Part shown: positions 14,189 through 24,833 of the stretch, piece after piece | How positions within the stretch are numbered: position 1 is the first letter of the stretch | Layout: each line of letters starts with the position of its first letter | Assembly: GCA_002104935.1 (NCBI GenBank) | Contig: MCGT01000010.1 | Coordinates: forward strand, 248,001-312,000 | DNA: 64,000 nucleotides | Direction of reading: 5' to 3' | Source: Hesseltinella vesiculosa | Taxonomy: Eukaryota; Mucoromycota; Mucoromycetes; Mucorales; Cunninghamellaceae | The notes under the pieces: generated by a model | The model's input: the letters and a program-made list of their open reading frames with translations, nothing else | What the model was told of the DNA's origin: nothing | Database searches by the model: none | Translations under genes and position numbers: made by a program

Positions 14189-16038
14189 TTTTCGTTGTTT
14201 TGGTTCACAGCATTGGTATCACCACCCAGCTATTCTTGGACGTCTCCAGACCTTGGTGCAGAATGTGCACATGATCACCATCCCTCTTTATTTTGCCGCA
14301 GTAGCAAGTGTAATAATGGCACCTTTATCCATGTTAAAAAATAAGAATGAGTAAACTGGGACAAAGTAAAAGATATCGAGCAAGCAACCTACCGAATCCG
14401 TTCGGTGCTTAACCTTGAAAATAAAAAGGAACAGTAGAAAAACGTAGGAAAAAAGAGTTTTAAAAAAAAGGAAAAGAGGAAGGGATGGGGGCGATCAAAA
14501 AGCGGCTTGCTTTTTATCAAAAAAAAAAAAGGTTCAGGGCTCGTGATAATGAACCCACAAAATGACATCTTGACCACAAGAGAAAAAAAAATAGAGAAGG
14601 GACAAGTATATTCACTCTCCATCTTGTTATCCAACACATGCTATTTTGGCCGACATCATTTGCTACTGCTAGGCAACATTTGATGTCCATTAGACAAGTC
14701 AGCCGTTGGCTTACACTGCTACATTCTCTCCCCTTCTGCCAGGTTTTACAGTAGATGTGAAGCATGCTTTTTATGCTAGTGTAGCCCATCAGAAAGTAAC
14801 AGTGTAGCCCGGGAGCTTCACATAAACAACTTGCATCATATACAAGTGCCCTGCAAAATCCGGTGATGATCGGTGGAAAATATTTTTGGCGCACATTTAG
14901 GCTCCCTATGTTTTCGTTCAAAAATGGCCAGGGGACCCTTGGGGATTTTGAAAAATCAAAAAGCCATAAAAGATCGGCTTTGAACTGATAGATCCAACTC
15001 ATTTTTTGTGTGGATATCGACATCGACAGCACCTAATGATGCTGGAAATAAGCATACCGATTGAGCAAGGTTGACCAGCCAAAGATTGAAGCATCATGAT
15101 TTCCAATCTCCGATCCCCAGCAAAAAAAATGTCGAAAACGAGACAAACCAGGAAAAAACCGCTTTGCAGCCAAGAAAACCGGCTGAAAAAAACCAAGCCA
15201 AAATCGACTTCCTTCGATCAGCTTCAAATTTGTCATGGTGATAATACATGAAAAGTGATGACCATGGTAAAAATATTAGCCTTCATGGATAACTCGATGA
15301 TGAAATAGAGCCACTGGTTTTATACAAGCTCGCCCTTCCTGAAAAAAAAATTACTCCTTGCTTGACTCGTCATAGGTATCCACCGCCCTTTGACCCATAG
15401 TTTGGGCATCACGGCCAAGTGTCCCACTTATTAGCACCAGCTGGACAGCGTAATGAACGTCATGGTCCAAGATTGTTTTGCGGCCAGACCCTGAGCCAAA
15501 AAGTGAAAAACAAGAGGGTTAACAACAAGAGCACAGCAACTCACCCAGCGGAGACCAGTTTTTTTTTTTTTGTACCAGGGGACCGCCTTGAAACTTGCAA
15601 CTGACTGTACTGTACTGTGCAGTGTTTTTTAGTGCTGAAAGCGGTTTTTTTTTGGTCCCCGCATTTGCTGCGGATATTTCTTCTTACTGATTTAGCATGC
15701 TGACAAATGACATGCCATACACCTGACATACTGTCTTTGATGCTTGCTGGGGCATGGGTGAAGTGCTCCAGCAACCACATGAGATGATCATCATCGCCCT
15801 GTATCCTCAGACGACCTAACCTCGGCTTTCATGTTGTTCTGGACAGTTATTAATGGAATGTGTTCAGATTCGTGCAAGGCGTCAGCAGATGTGGTGTTCG
15901 TGTGCTACACACAAGCGTCTGTGGCGAAAGAAAAACAGGCTGATTTAAAACTCAGAACCAAGTCTACGCAACGTTCCTTTTTCTTCCTACTTTTTTTTTT
16001 TTTTTCTTCTTTGCCAAGTAATATCTCATTATCCAACT
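14189..16038. other. Intergenic region with repeat copies, no gene recognised
   Basis: The region between the unassigned minus-strand gene and BLM10 contains A/T homopolymers and two diverged copies of a dispersed repeat (about 14865-14990 and 15035-15170). Long minus-strand frames here (up to 171 codons) follow the repeat sequence and low-complexity T runs rather than any protein family. A T-rich tract at 15990-16010 lies just upstream of the BLM10 start. Confidence 0.5.
14865..15170 (+). repeat. Two adjacent diverged copies of a dispersed repeat
   Basis: The segment at about 15035-15170 carries the blocks ACCGATTGAGC, CCAGCCAAA and GATCCCCAGCAAAAAAA in the same order as the copies near 55.3 kb (+) and 37.1 kb (reverse complement). 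The segment at about 14915-14960 carries TGGCCAGGGGACCC and GATTTTGAAAAATC, matching the right-hand part of the same unit. These matches are by eye and the copies are clearly old. The function is unknown; a MITE or SINE remnant is possible. Confidence 0.5.
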
Positions 16039-19000
16039 ATGACCGTGCCTTTGTCGGTCATTGAGGATGATAGTTATCATACCATGGCTTATGCGCAATC
16101 GCTTCCGTATGCTGACCAGCTGGGACCCGAAACGACCGATATGCTTCAAGACATTGTTGATCATTTTTTGCTCTGTGTCCAAGTGGGCGATTTTGCTCCT
16201 GGAGCACTTACGTGGCTACGACGTTTGTCAAGGTAAGCTTTGCATCCATCTCCTGTAGATTGTTATAACATGGTGGATGTCACTGTATTTGTATTAGCTA
16301 CTTGGATTTGAAACATGCATTGCCTCGCACCACTCGCGCCCAACTGGCATTAACACTCTACAACCTGGCTGTCACTCCTGGCATGGATTACCCTCTTGTG
16401 GAGGCATGGGCCTTAATCTGTATTCGTTTGATCAAGCAAGTCCATGAATTATAGCATCCAAAGTTGGCTGACCTTTTTTTTTTTTTTTTTTTTTGTGCCT
16501 TGCAGGAAAAAGAAGAAGCTTGGTCCTGAGGATATCACGTTGCCTTGGAGACCACTGTATGAAACTATGGAACGATGTTTGTTTCCAAAGTCAAGACAGC
16601 GAACCTACATTTCAGACCAGTAAGTTTGACTTTGCCTTCACTTTTTTGACGTCGAACCTCTTTAACTTTTTTTTTTATAGAAAACACCTTCAATCGATCG
16701 TACGCTTAGCAGAACATGCCGAAAGATATTTTGCTCCAGAAGCTACCCAAGAAATCCTAGACACTGTGCTTCCTCGTTTCACGACACACTCCGTCCACGA
16801 TATGATGCAAGCCCAAGGCTACCTTGTCCTGTTGCTACCTACGAACCCAATCGGCCCATTAACCGCCAAAGACTACCTGCCCACGGTTTTCTCGCTCTGG
16901 TCCATGGCGACTCGCTCAAGAACCTACGAATGCCAATTTATAAGCTTACTCGGTCGCATTGCCGTCAGCCAGATGAATGCGCCTCCCGAGTACTGGGACT
17001 CGAACGACATTGGCGTGTTCACCCATGATCAAATCAAGACGGTGTTCTCTAGCACGCTGAGATTGATGAACCTCCCTGTCGGCAGCAAATCCAACGATGG
17101 CACAAGCACAAGCACGAGCACAACAGGATACGGCTCAGCCGGACTCAAGATCGACATGAAAGCTCTACACGCCTCGGTGCTGCAAAACAACAACAGCCGG
17201 TATCTCTGCCTGGCCAAGTTTATCGTTTACACAATGGTCCCCAGGAAAGACGGTGAACAAGACCCTGGCTTTTCCTTGTCCTTACTGGGCGAGCTAATCC
17301 AGGCCGTCGAGCTGTATTTTCACCCTTCCAACAATGGTATGTGGTCATTCTTGCTGACAACTTTGGTGCGCTACGTGACCTATGCCTTTATCAAGCGCTG
17401 GCGGCATGAACAAGAACCTGATTGTGATACGCCTCCTGAACGGCGACTGACACCATTGATGCGCCGCAAGTTTGTCGAGATACTCAAACCTGTGGCCCTT
17501 TTGAGCATGTTTGGGAAAGACCCCCTGACAATTGCGGCGGCCGAAGTCACTATTCGCTTTTTGGCCTGGCTGGAGCCGGAGCTGGTGTTCCCTAGCTTGC
17601 TGGAACGCATCTACCCCTCTCTAGAAACGCTGACCGAGGTAACTGTTCACGGATGGAAAAAGAACAAGTATGCTTATCGTCTATTTTTTCGTTTCACCTT
17701 GGTCAGACGCATCGCACAACAAGTGCTCTGAGCATCGTTGCTGCTGTGTCCTTGCCGCTGCTTTCGCGCGACCACTACCCTTCAGGTGGCAAACACCTTG
17801 TCCCACTGTTGCATCTGGCGATCCCTGGCATTGATTTGAATGACCCTGTCAAGACCATCACCGCGCTGATGTTTATCACCAATGCTATCATGACCGTTCC
17901 CATTTTTGATTTGACAATGGTGCCCAACGACGATGCCGAAATGATGGATGTGGATCCCATGGATATGATGGTTGATGACACCGATCCCTTCAAGGTACTC
18001 CCTAGGCCACTAGAAGACCAGTTCACCAAGATGAGCTCTGGCCAGTTCGAAGAATGGGTTGCTAAATTCTTGCGCAGAATCTTCACCATTTTGGAAAACA
18101 TGCCTCAAGAAGATGGCAAGAAGCAAAGCGAAACCATGGAAGCAAATTTGACCCAGATCATGCTTGTGAGTATTTGTTAATGATTTGAACGGTAAGTACA
18201 GTGGCTGATCCCTTTCGTTCGTACTAGCACACCTGTGAAATTGTATTTTCTCAATTATCCGAAGACCTGTATGACCTTGCTTTACGTTTGATTGCTGATT
18301 TTGCTACCGAACAAGTGCTGCCCAATGCCGTGCGTGCGCTTGGTTCCTTGTGCGATTCCATCGCCTCGATCCATCCTAAGAAAGCTGCCAAGAAATTCAT
18401 CCCGATCTGCTGTGAACGCATCAAGAACGAATTGGAGCACGGCGCTGCTTCCACTATGACCAATGCCGACACTGCTTCCTTGATTCAGTCGGACGCCACA
18501 CTGCATTGGTACCAACATATCCTATTTTCAGTTGTGGCATCCATTGGCTCCGAATGGCTCGTATACCAATCAGATTTGTTAGACATCGGGCAAGCCATGG
18601 TTTCTCAGTGTCGCAGCCGCCGTGGGATGATGTGGGGCGGCAAATTCCTGCGCCACTCGCTCAAGACCTTGCTGTGCACCTACCCACTGGATTACCGGTC
18701 CCTACCTCCTCAAGAATGGGCAGATGCCAAACTCATGGACAAATCCCATCAGCTCTGGGGCAGACCTGCCGATCCCAAGCACATCGATGTCCAATGGCAC
18801 ACACCCTCCCCTGCAGAAAAAGACATGGCGCTCACTCTCCTGGACACTTTTTTGATCCCGGCGATGGATCGACTTCAAGAGCTGATGACTGGATCTCATG
18901 TCCAGATGGATTCGCATGCCGTCACCAACGACTTTTGCCGCCAGCTTGCCATTGTTCGAAACTGCTTGATTGGAACAACCACGATGGTTGCTGACGATGG

Positions 19001-22000
19001 TGAAGACATTGCCCCATTAAAGCCGTAAGCCACTCTTAGAAATTTAAAAAAAAAAAAAAGATTGCTACGTTTACCCAATTCTCATGCCACTGTGTCTCCT
19101 GTAGGCAAGGCGACGGCAACATTGAAGAAACAAACCCTTTGCAGTCCGATGTCATTATTGCCGGGTATGCATTTACCGACCCTGCTGATCCAAAAACTCA
19201 ACTGGCTCGCGAATACCGTGCCCGATTAGGCAAACTGCTCCATGATCTTGTGCAGTATTTCTCCAAGGAGCGCGACAATGACGTGGAAAGCATCAAGATT
19301 TTGGTCAAGGCTCTGCGCCTATATCTGTCGGAACGCGGCGTTGACAAAACTTGGTTCGAGCGTGTCAAGCACGGTTACAACTACTCCAAGAACCTGTTCA
19401 AATCCCCAGGCGACAAAAAACGCTACCCTCGGTCGCTGCTCGGTAAACAAAAAAAAAAAAAAAAAAGGCATTTGTTCCTGGATTTTCTGTTGGCTGATGT
19501 CTTTATAGTTCTCCGTGCCTACATTGCTCATTTGCAACGTCTCAAACACAACTCAATGCGGCGGGTTCGCACCCCTATCCACGATGCCCTTCTAAAAGAC
19601 CTTTTACTCCTGTCCACCAGCTCTTACTCTGAAATTCGAAAGTATGTGCAGTTGACCTGGAATGATCTAGAACCACACGCTTCTAACCTTCCCTTTTCCT
19701 CCCTGTTCTCTTCAGGGTGTCTCAATCCGCTCTCGGCTCCTCAGCGCGTTGCTATCTTGGATCAAAAGACGTGTTGTTACCCGAAATTCTAGCCCTGTTA
19801 AAGCATCAGCCTGAGCGTAAGCATTGCTCATCTTTCTTCCGCGTCATTTTTTGAACCACCTTTTTTTTTTATGGTAGTGGATCCTTTGACGGCCAAGCAA
19901 CAAATGAAAGGAGCACTGTATCTCCTGAAGCATAGGTCTATCCAGCTGTGGTGTCTACGGGACTGGAAGTACATTCCAGCCTTCATCCTGTCGCTCTGCC
20001 AAGCGCATCACTCGGACGATCTGTCCATTCAAGAGCTTGTACGCAAACTATTTTTAGAATACATCACCCAATTCTACCAATGCTCCTTTAAACTGGTGTA
20101 TCAACAAGAACCTCTAACAAACCCCTTGCATCTGAAGCTGCACCAAAAAGTCCAAGACCGATTGACGAACCATCGCTCTATCCATCATCAGCTGACCTTG
20201 GACCTGGTTGCCTTGCTTCAAAGTGGTGACAAACTGCACTGGCGGTTTGCAACTATGGCTGCCAACTTTTTAGAGCTGCTCATCCGGGTCGAATTGGCCC
20301 CGACCCGCGACTTGGCCAATACATTTGTGCGTACGTGTCTGTTGTCTGAATTGCCAGCGATGCGCCGCATTGGTATCTCAGGCGTCATGCAATTGCTGCT
20401 TTTCATCAAGCAGCGCACATTTGCCAATGGCAACGAAGATCTGCTCATCATGCGATCCACCCGCCATCCTTTAAAGAAAGCCAAGCCCCTCAACGCTGTC
20501 TTTACCAACGCTTCCAACCCCACCCAGGCCTTTCTCTCCCTGGCCACCAGTCCCACCAGCACATCCAGGTAAACCTAGCTAGTTTGCCTGCGCAAAAAAA
20601 AAAAAAAATAACTCACTCCTTTTCTATTTTAAATGACAAGCTTCTTGATCGATGATCCTACTGTCGGATGGTATGCATGGCCAAAGGAGGTAGTGGGGTA
20701 CGTGACTTTGGAAGAGGCTGGCCAGCTGCCTGAAATCGAACACGATAGCCGTGATGCGTATGATGCGTTGGTGGCTCTGTTCAAATCGGCCGACACGTGG
20801 AAAAGTATGATGGACTACATGGCTCAGGAAGCCAACCAAAAGCAAGACGACCGGTTCAACAGCTCTCATGTACGCCTGTATGCCAGTGTATTCCAGATGA
20901 TGTACCAGCATCCCGAGGTGATTGCTTGTGCCCGTGAACAGCTGGAACGACTCTGCAGCATGACCGACCAAAAACATATGCAGCGAGCCGCAAGCGAGCT
21001 GATGGCCGGTTTAGTGCGTGGCACCAAACACTGGCCACTTGCCATGACGACCTCCCTTTGGCAAGATTGGCTCGGCGCGCTTGTGACGTCGACATTGACC
21101 AACGTCACCCCAGACACACACACCTATTGGTCCACATTTTTGCGATGCTGCTGCTCTAGACGCGACCCTCGGCGCTTGGTACCTCTTGTCCAGGCCGTAC
21201 TGGCCACTGGGTTCGACCCGACGTCCGATGCTGCCTTTACAGAGGCAAGCAAGCTGACCTATGTCCATTCGATCATCATGGGCATGAAGTGGCGCTTCCA
21301 GCCTTGGTCGGGTGATCTGCTGGCACTCTACATCCAGAACTTGAATCATCCTTACAAGCAGGTGCGGGAAGTGCTGGGCCGCAACATGAACGACATGATG
21401 CAAATCCAATGGATCCCTGGTTTTGCCTCTGTCTCGGACGCGTTGAATGCATCTCTGTCCCACCCAGGTGGAAATCAAACGCCATCACTCCCCACCCTGG
21501 AAATAGACCTCCTCCTCCGACCGATCCTTGAAACGCTGGACATCGAATGTCAACATGACATCCAGCTTGATCAACAGCCACTTCAAGGTCGAGCAAAGAC
21601 GCACCACTATGCTTCATGCAAGACCGTTCTCTGCTGGCTTCGTGAAGCTCTCTCGACCTGGCATGTGACTGGTACTTTGAAACTGATTCCTGCCTTCCTA
21701 CCTGTCGTTTTCCGGATGCTCCAGTTTAGCGAAGATCAAGATCTGCAACAGTCAACGTCCAAGGTGCTGTCTAAAATGGCCCAGATGAACTTCCCTCCCG
21801 ACATGGTATCAGGTATGGTTGATCAGCTCCTCCACATCTTAACCACGTCGCCAAACTGGCATGTCCGTGTGCGAACGCTGCCGTTACTGCAAGTGTTCTT
21901 TTTCAAGCACCTCTTTTTGCTCGACGGTCAAGTCATCGCGATCATGGATGCCATTGGAAGCTTGCTGCTAGACCATCGCCTTGAAGTTCGGCATATGGCA

Positions 22001-22488
22001 TCCATCACTCTTGGTGGCCTTGTCCGATGCTCTCAGCGTGATGCCATCGACTCTCTCCGCCAACGCTACACGGCCTTGCTTGTCCACACCAAACTACCCA
22101 AACGCCATCGCAACGAAAAAGGGAAGTTGATTGAGCCTGAAGGATTCCACGACGCGTTGCTGCGTAAACATGCTGGCGCCTTGGGCCTGGCTTGCCTCGT
22201 CAATGCCTTTCCCTACGAAGTCCCCTCCTGGATGCCGTCTGTTCTGTGCACCTTGGCCAACTGCATGTCAGGTCCTGCTGAAATCCAGGTACATCTCCAT
22301 CTTGCCCTTCCGTGATCCAGCTACTCTTCTCTAACGGCTTCGTTTTCTCTTAGGCTACCATCCGCACCACTTTCTCTGACTTTAGACGCACGCACTCTGA
22401 CACATGGCATGAGGATATCAACAAGTTTACTGAAGACCAATTGAGCCTGCTTAGTGACATGCTGATCTCACCATCGTATTATGCGTGA
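16039..22488 (+). CDS. BLM10: Proteasome activator BLM10/PA200
   Basis: Large multi-exon gene for a HEAT-repeat solenoid of roughly 1,850 residues, the usual PA200/Blm10 size. This protein caps the 20S core particle and opens its gate by inserting its C-terminus between alpha subunits. The decisive evidence is the C-terminus: the last exon ends KFTEDQLSLLSDML..SPSYYA with stop at 22486-22488, the conserved YYA form of the HbYX gate-opening motif. Upstream, the solenoid has family-like segments such as QGYLVLLLPTNP (near 16815) and, in the C-terminal part, QVRTLPLLQVFFFKH-type repeats with VRHMASITLGGLVR near 21990. Introns lie for example at 16233-16298, 18167-18227, 20571-20640 and 22288-22353. 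The start MTVPLSVIEDDSYHTMAY at 16039 suits the family. It is followed in the same direction by a 20S alpha-subunit gene. Confidence 0.9.
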
Positions 22489-22700
22489 AAAATACAACTA
22501 GGTTTCCCTGAAAACTTATTTGACAAATTCATTGGATAAAAGAGCCAAAAGTTGACTTAACAAAAAAAAAAAAAAAAAAAAGTGACGAATCCATGCTGAA
22601 AAAGACGCGCAACTTGAAAAAAAGGGCTGATGACGTTCACCTTTCTTTTTCTTTTGTTTTTCCAACCGCTTCTGTAGTCTTTTTTTTTTTTGAGTTTATA

Positions 22701-23710
22701 ATGTCTGGTTACGATCGAGCTTTGACTGTGTTCTCGCCTGATGGTCATTTGTTCCAAGTGGAATATGCTTCTGAAGCTGTACGCAAAGGGACATGTGCCG
22801 TAAGTCATATACGAAATTCAGCAAGAAGACAAATGTACTGACGACTCATTTTAATCAGGTTGGCGTGCGAGGAAAGGATACCGTGGTGTTGGGTGTGGAA
22901 AAGAAATCAGCCCTGAAACTCCAAGATCCTAGAACTATTCGAAAGATTGCCATGCTGGACGACCACATCTGCATGGCCTTTGCCGGTATGGCCATGAAAG
23001 TAGAAGATCTTCATCCAAATAGGCTCACCTTTTTTTTTTTCTTGTAAATCATATCAAACGAAGGTTTGAATGCTGATGCTCGCGTGCTGATCAATAAGGC
23101 ACGAACGGAATGCCAAAGTCATCGTTTAACCGTGGAAGATCCTGCTTCTGTCGAGTATATCACTCGTCATATTGCTCAAATTCAACAAAAATACACGCAA
23201 AGTGGTGGTGTACGCCCATTTGGTATCTCGACACTTATCATTGGTTTTGACAATAAGCAACCCAAGCTGTACATGACTGAACCTTCTGGTATTTACACAG
23301 CCTGGAAGGTAAGGTTTATACCAAAGGATTGCTGATCAATGTTTGACACTTGTTTTTTTTTCCTAGGCCAATGCCATCGGTAGAAGCTCAAAGACAGTGC
23401 GCGAATTTTTGGAAAAGAACTATGGTGAAGACATGGACGACGCTGCCACCATCAAACTGACGGTCAAATCCTTGTTGGAAGTCGTTCAGACCGGTGCGAA
23501 GAACATTGAAATCGCAGTCATGGGCTCCGACGGTGTCGTGAAGGTAAACTGGAGCTGCATCGGCTAGCATGCGATCCTAACGCTTCTTTATTTCAACCTT
23601 AGCATTTGCAACTATCTGAAGTGGAGGCGATTGTGGCCGAAATCGAAAAGGAAAAAGAAGAAGAAGCTGAAAAGAAGAAGATGAAACCTTTGGCCTCAAG
23701 CTCGTCATAA
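22701..23710 (+). CDS. PRE6: 20S proteasome subunit alpha4 (PSMA7/Pre6 type)
   Basis: The start [23 protein letters not shown] is the canonical proteasome alpha N-terminal signature (positions 22701-22770). [21 protein letters not shown], the [19 protein letters not shown] segment, [12 protein letters not shown] and [13 protein letters not shown] follow across four introns. This order and wording best match alpha4 (human PSMA7, yeast Pre6), which forms part of the alpha ring and the gate of the 20S core. The C-terminus is the family's charged tail, [16 protein letters not shown], then PLASSSS. Alpha subunits are not catalytic. The gene starts 212 bp after the BLM10 stop in the same direction. 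It is convergent with the next gene (164 bp between stops), with a GA-repeat in that gap. Confidence 0.95.
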
Positions 23711-23874
23711 ACTAACATCAATCATACCACGCGTTTTCGTTTGAATAAACATTTATTCACTCGTTCTTATTTATTCATATATGGAGGTATGTAATGGATG
23801 GGGGAAAAGAAAAAAAGAGAGAGAGAGAGAGCTTCAACACCGAAGAAGAGCTGGGGACGCGGGATTTCAGCTTA
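23711..23874. other. Convergent 3' gap with GA repeat
   Basis: AATAAA occurs at 23742-23747, in the expected place for polyadenylation of the alpha4 transcript. A short (GA)n tract runs at about 23816-23831. Both neighbouring genes end here. Confidence 0.45.
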
Positions 23875-24682
23875 TCAAAGTCCAAGACCGTCGTCATCAT
23901 TGGTGAGCTTGGTCATGTAGCTATTCAATTCTTCATCCAGTTTGGCTTGTGCAGTAGACGGGTCTTTCAGCATGTAGGAATCTAGCTCTTTGTCCAGCGA
24001 TGCAGCTGTGGGTGCGAGTCCTTTCTTTACAAGTCTTTTGGGTTTCCCAGCTTGAGGGGCGGCCCGACCTTGGCGTGTGGGTGCTCTGGATCCTCTGGCT
24101 GTTCGGAACTGTTTGGGCTGTTGAGCTTGTCGCTGAGGCTGGCGACGTTGCATTGGCTGATTTTGATGAAAAACCTTTTGGATGCCACGCGCAGCACTGG
24201 CCGCTATGGAGCGCTGAGTTGCACGTCCACCCCGCTTGCTTACACCACCACCTCGGGTGAGGCCACCAGTAGTATCCCCACCACCGATGCGAGCGAATAC
24301 GCTTTTCGTTACGGGTTTCTTTGCTTGTTCATATCGAGGCGTTGGTGCTGGTGCGGCTGCTGCTGGTGCAGCTGCTCGTCGTTTGGCAATGTCGGTACCC
24401 TGTGTCTTCGTGTTGGCATTCAAACGGCCAAATCTATAATGAATGCAATGATATATAATAATGATGTTAACAACGAATCAGTTACATGACATTCACCTTG
24501 CTACAATTCCTGATGGAGGGATGTGATGACGTCCTTTTTTTTTTTGTGCGTGTATTGCCACCTTCCCACAACCAAAATCGCAGCTGACTGATCATCGCAA
24601 GTGCGTTCAGTGTTGTGAAGGCTTACCTTTCATTCAATCCACCTCCGGTGCCAATCGTTACTGTGCGTCCTGGTCGTACCAT
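23875..24682 (-). CDS. CHTOP/FoP-like RNA-binding adaptor
   Basis: A two-exon gene of about 195 residues. Exon 1 codes MVRPGRTVTIGTGGGLNE (start at 24682). The donor GTAAGCC and acceptor ATTATAG join it in frame to RFGRLNANTKTQG. The middle is basic and RGG/Gln-rich (GGLTRGGGVSKRGGRATQRS, then QRRQPQRQAQQPKQ), typical of arginine-methylated RNA-binding proteins. The C-terminus holds a duplicated acidic helix, SLDKELDSYMLKD and KLDEELNSYMTKL, which is the FoP C-terminal duplication found in CHTOP (Friend of PRMT1, target of PRMT1) and related Aly/Yra1 proteins. In this family it acts in nuclear mRNA export with TREX and in chromatin binding. There is no RRM, so CHTOP-like fits better than Yra1. 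It lies convergent with the alpha4 gene. Confidence 0.75.
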
Positions 24683-24718
24683 GCTAATCTATTGATGAAT
24701 TTAGTGAAGAAGAACGAT

Positions 24719-24719
<1 letters not shown>

Positions 24720-24759
<40 letters not shown>
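24720..24759. repeat. 40-nt A homopolymer
   Basis: An uninterrupted run of about 40 A lies between the start of the CHTOP-like gene and the end of the HECT gene, so it reads as poly(T) upstream of the CHTOP-like gene on its coding strand. It may act as a nucleosome-depleting promoter element, or be replication slippage. The exact length may not be reliable in assembly. Confidence 0.8.
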
Positions 24760-24760
<1 letters not shown>

Positions 24761-24833
24761 AAGAAAATGAAAAAAAAGGCCCACGGCGTGAAGAGAAAAA
24801 AAAGTGTCTTTATATTCTTTATGTTACAAATAA

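Noticed and set aside
14517..15032. 171-codon minus-strand frame as a gene
   Set aside because: It runs through the dispersed repeat copies and ends in a poly-Phe stretch from a homopolymer, with no family match.
22701..23710. Assigning the alpha subunit to alpha7 or alpha3
   Set aside because: The [19 protein letters not shown] start and [19 protein letters not shown] wording match alpha4 (PSMA7/Pre6) better than the others.
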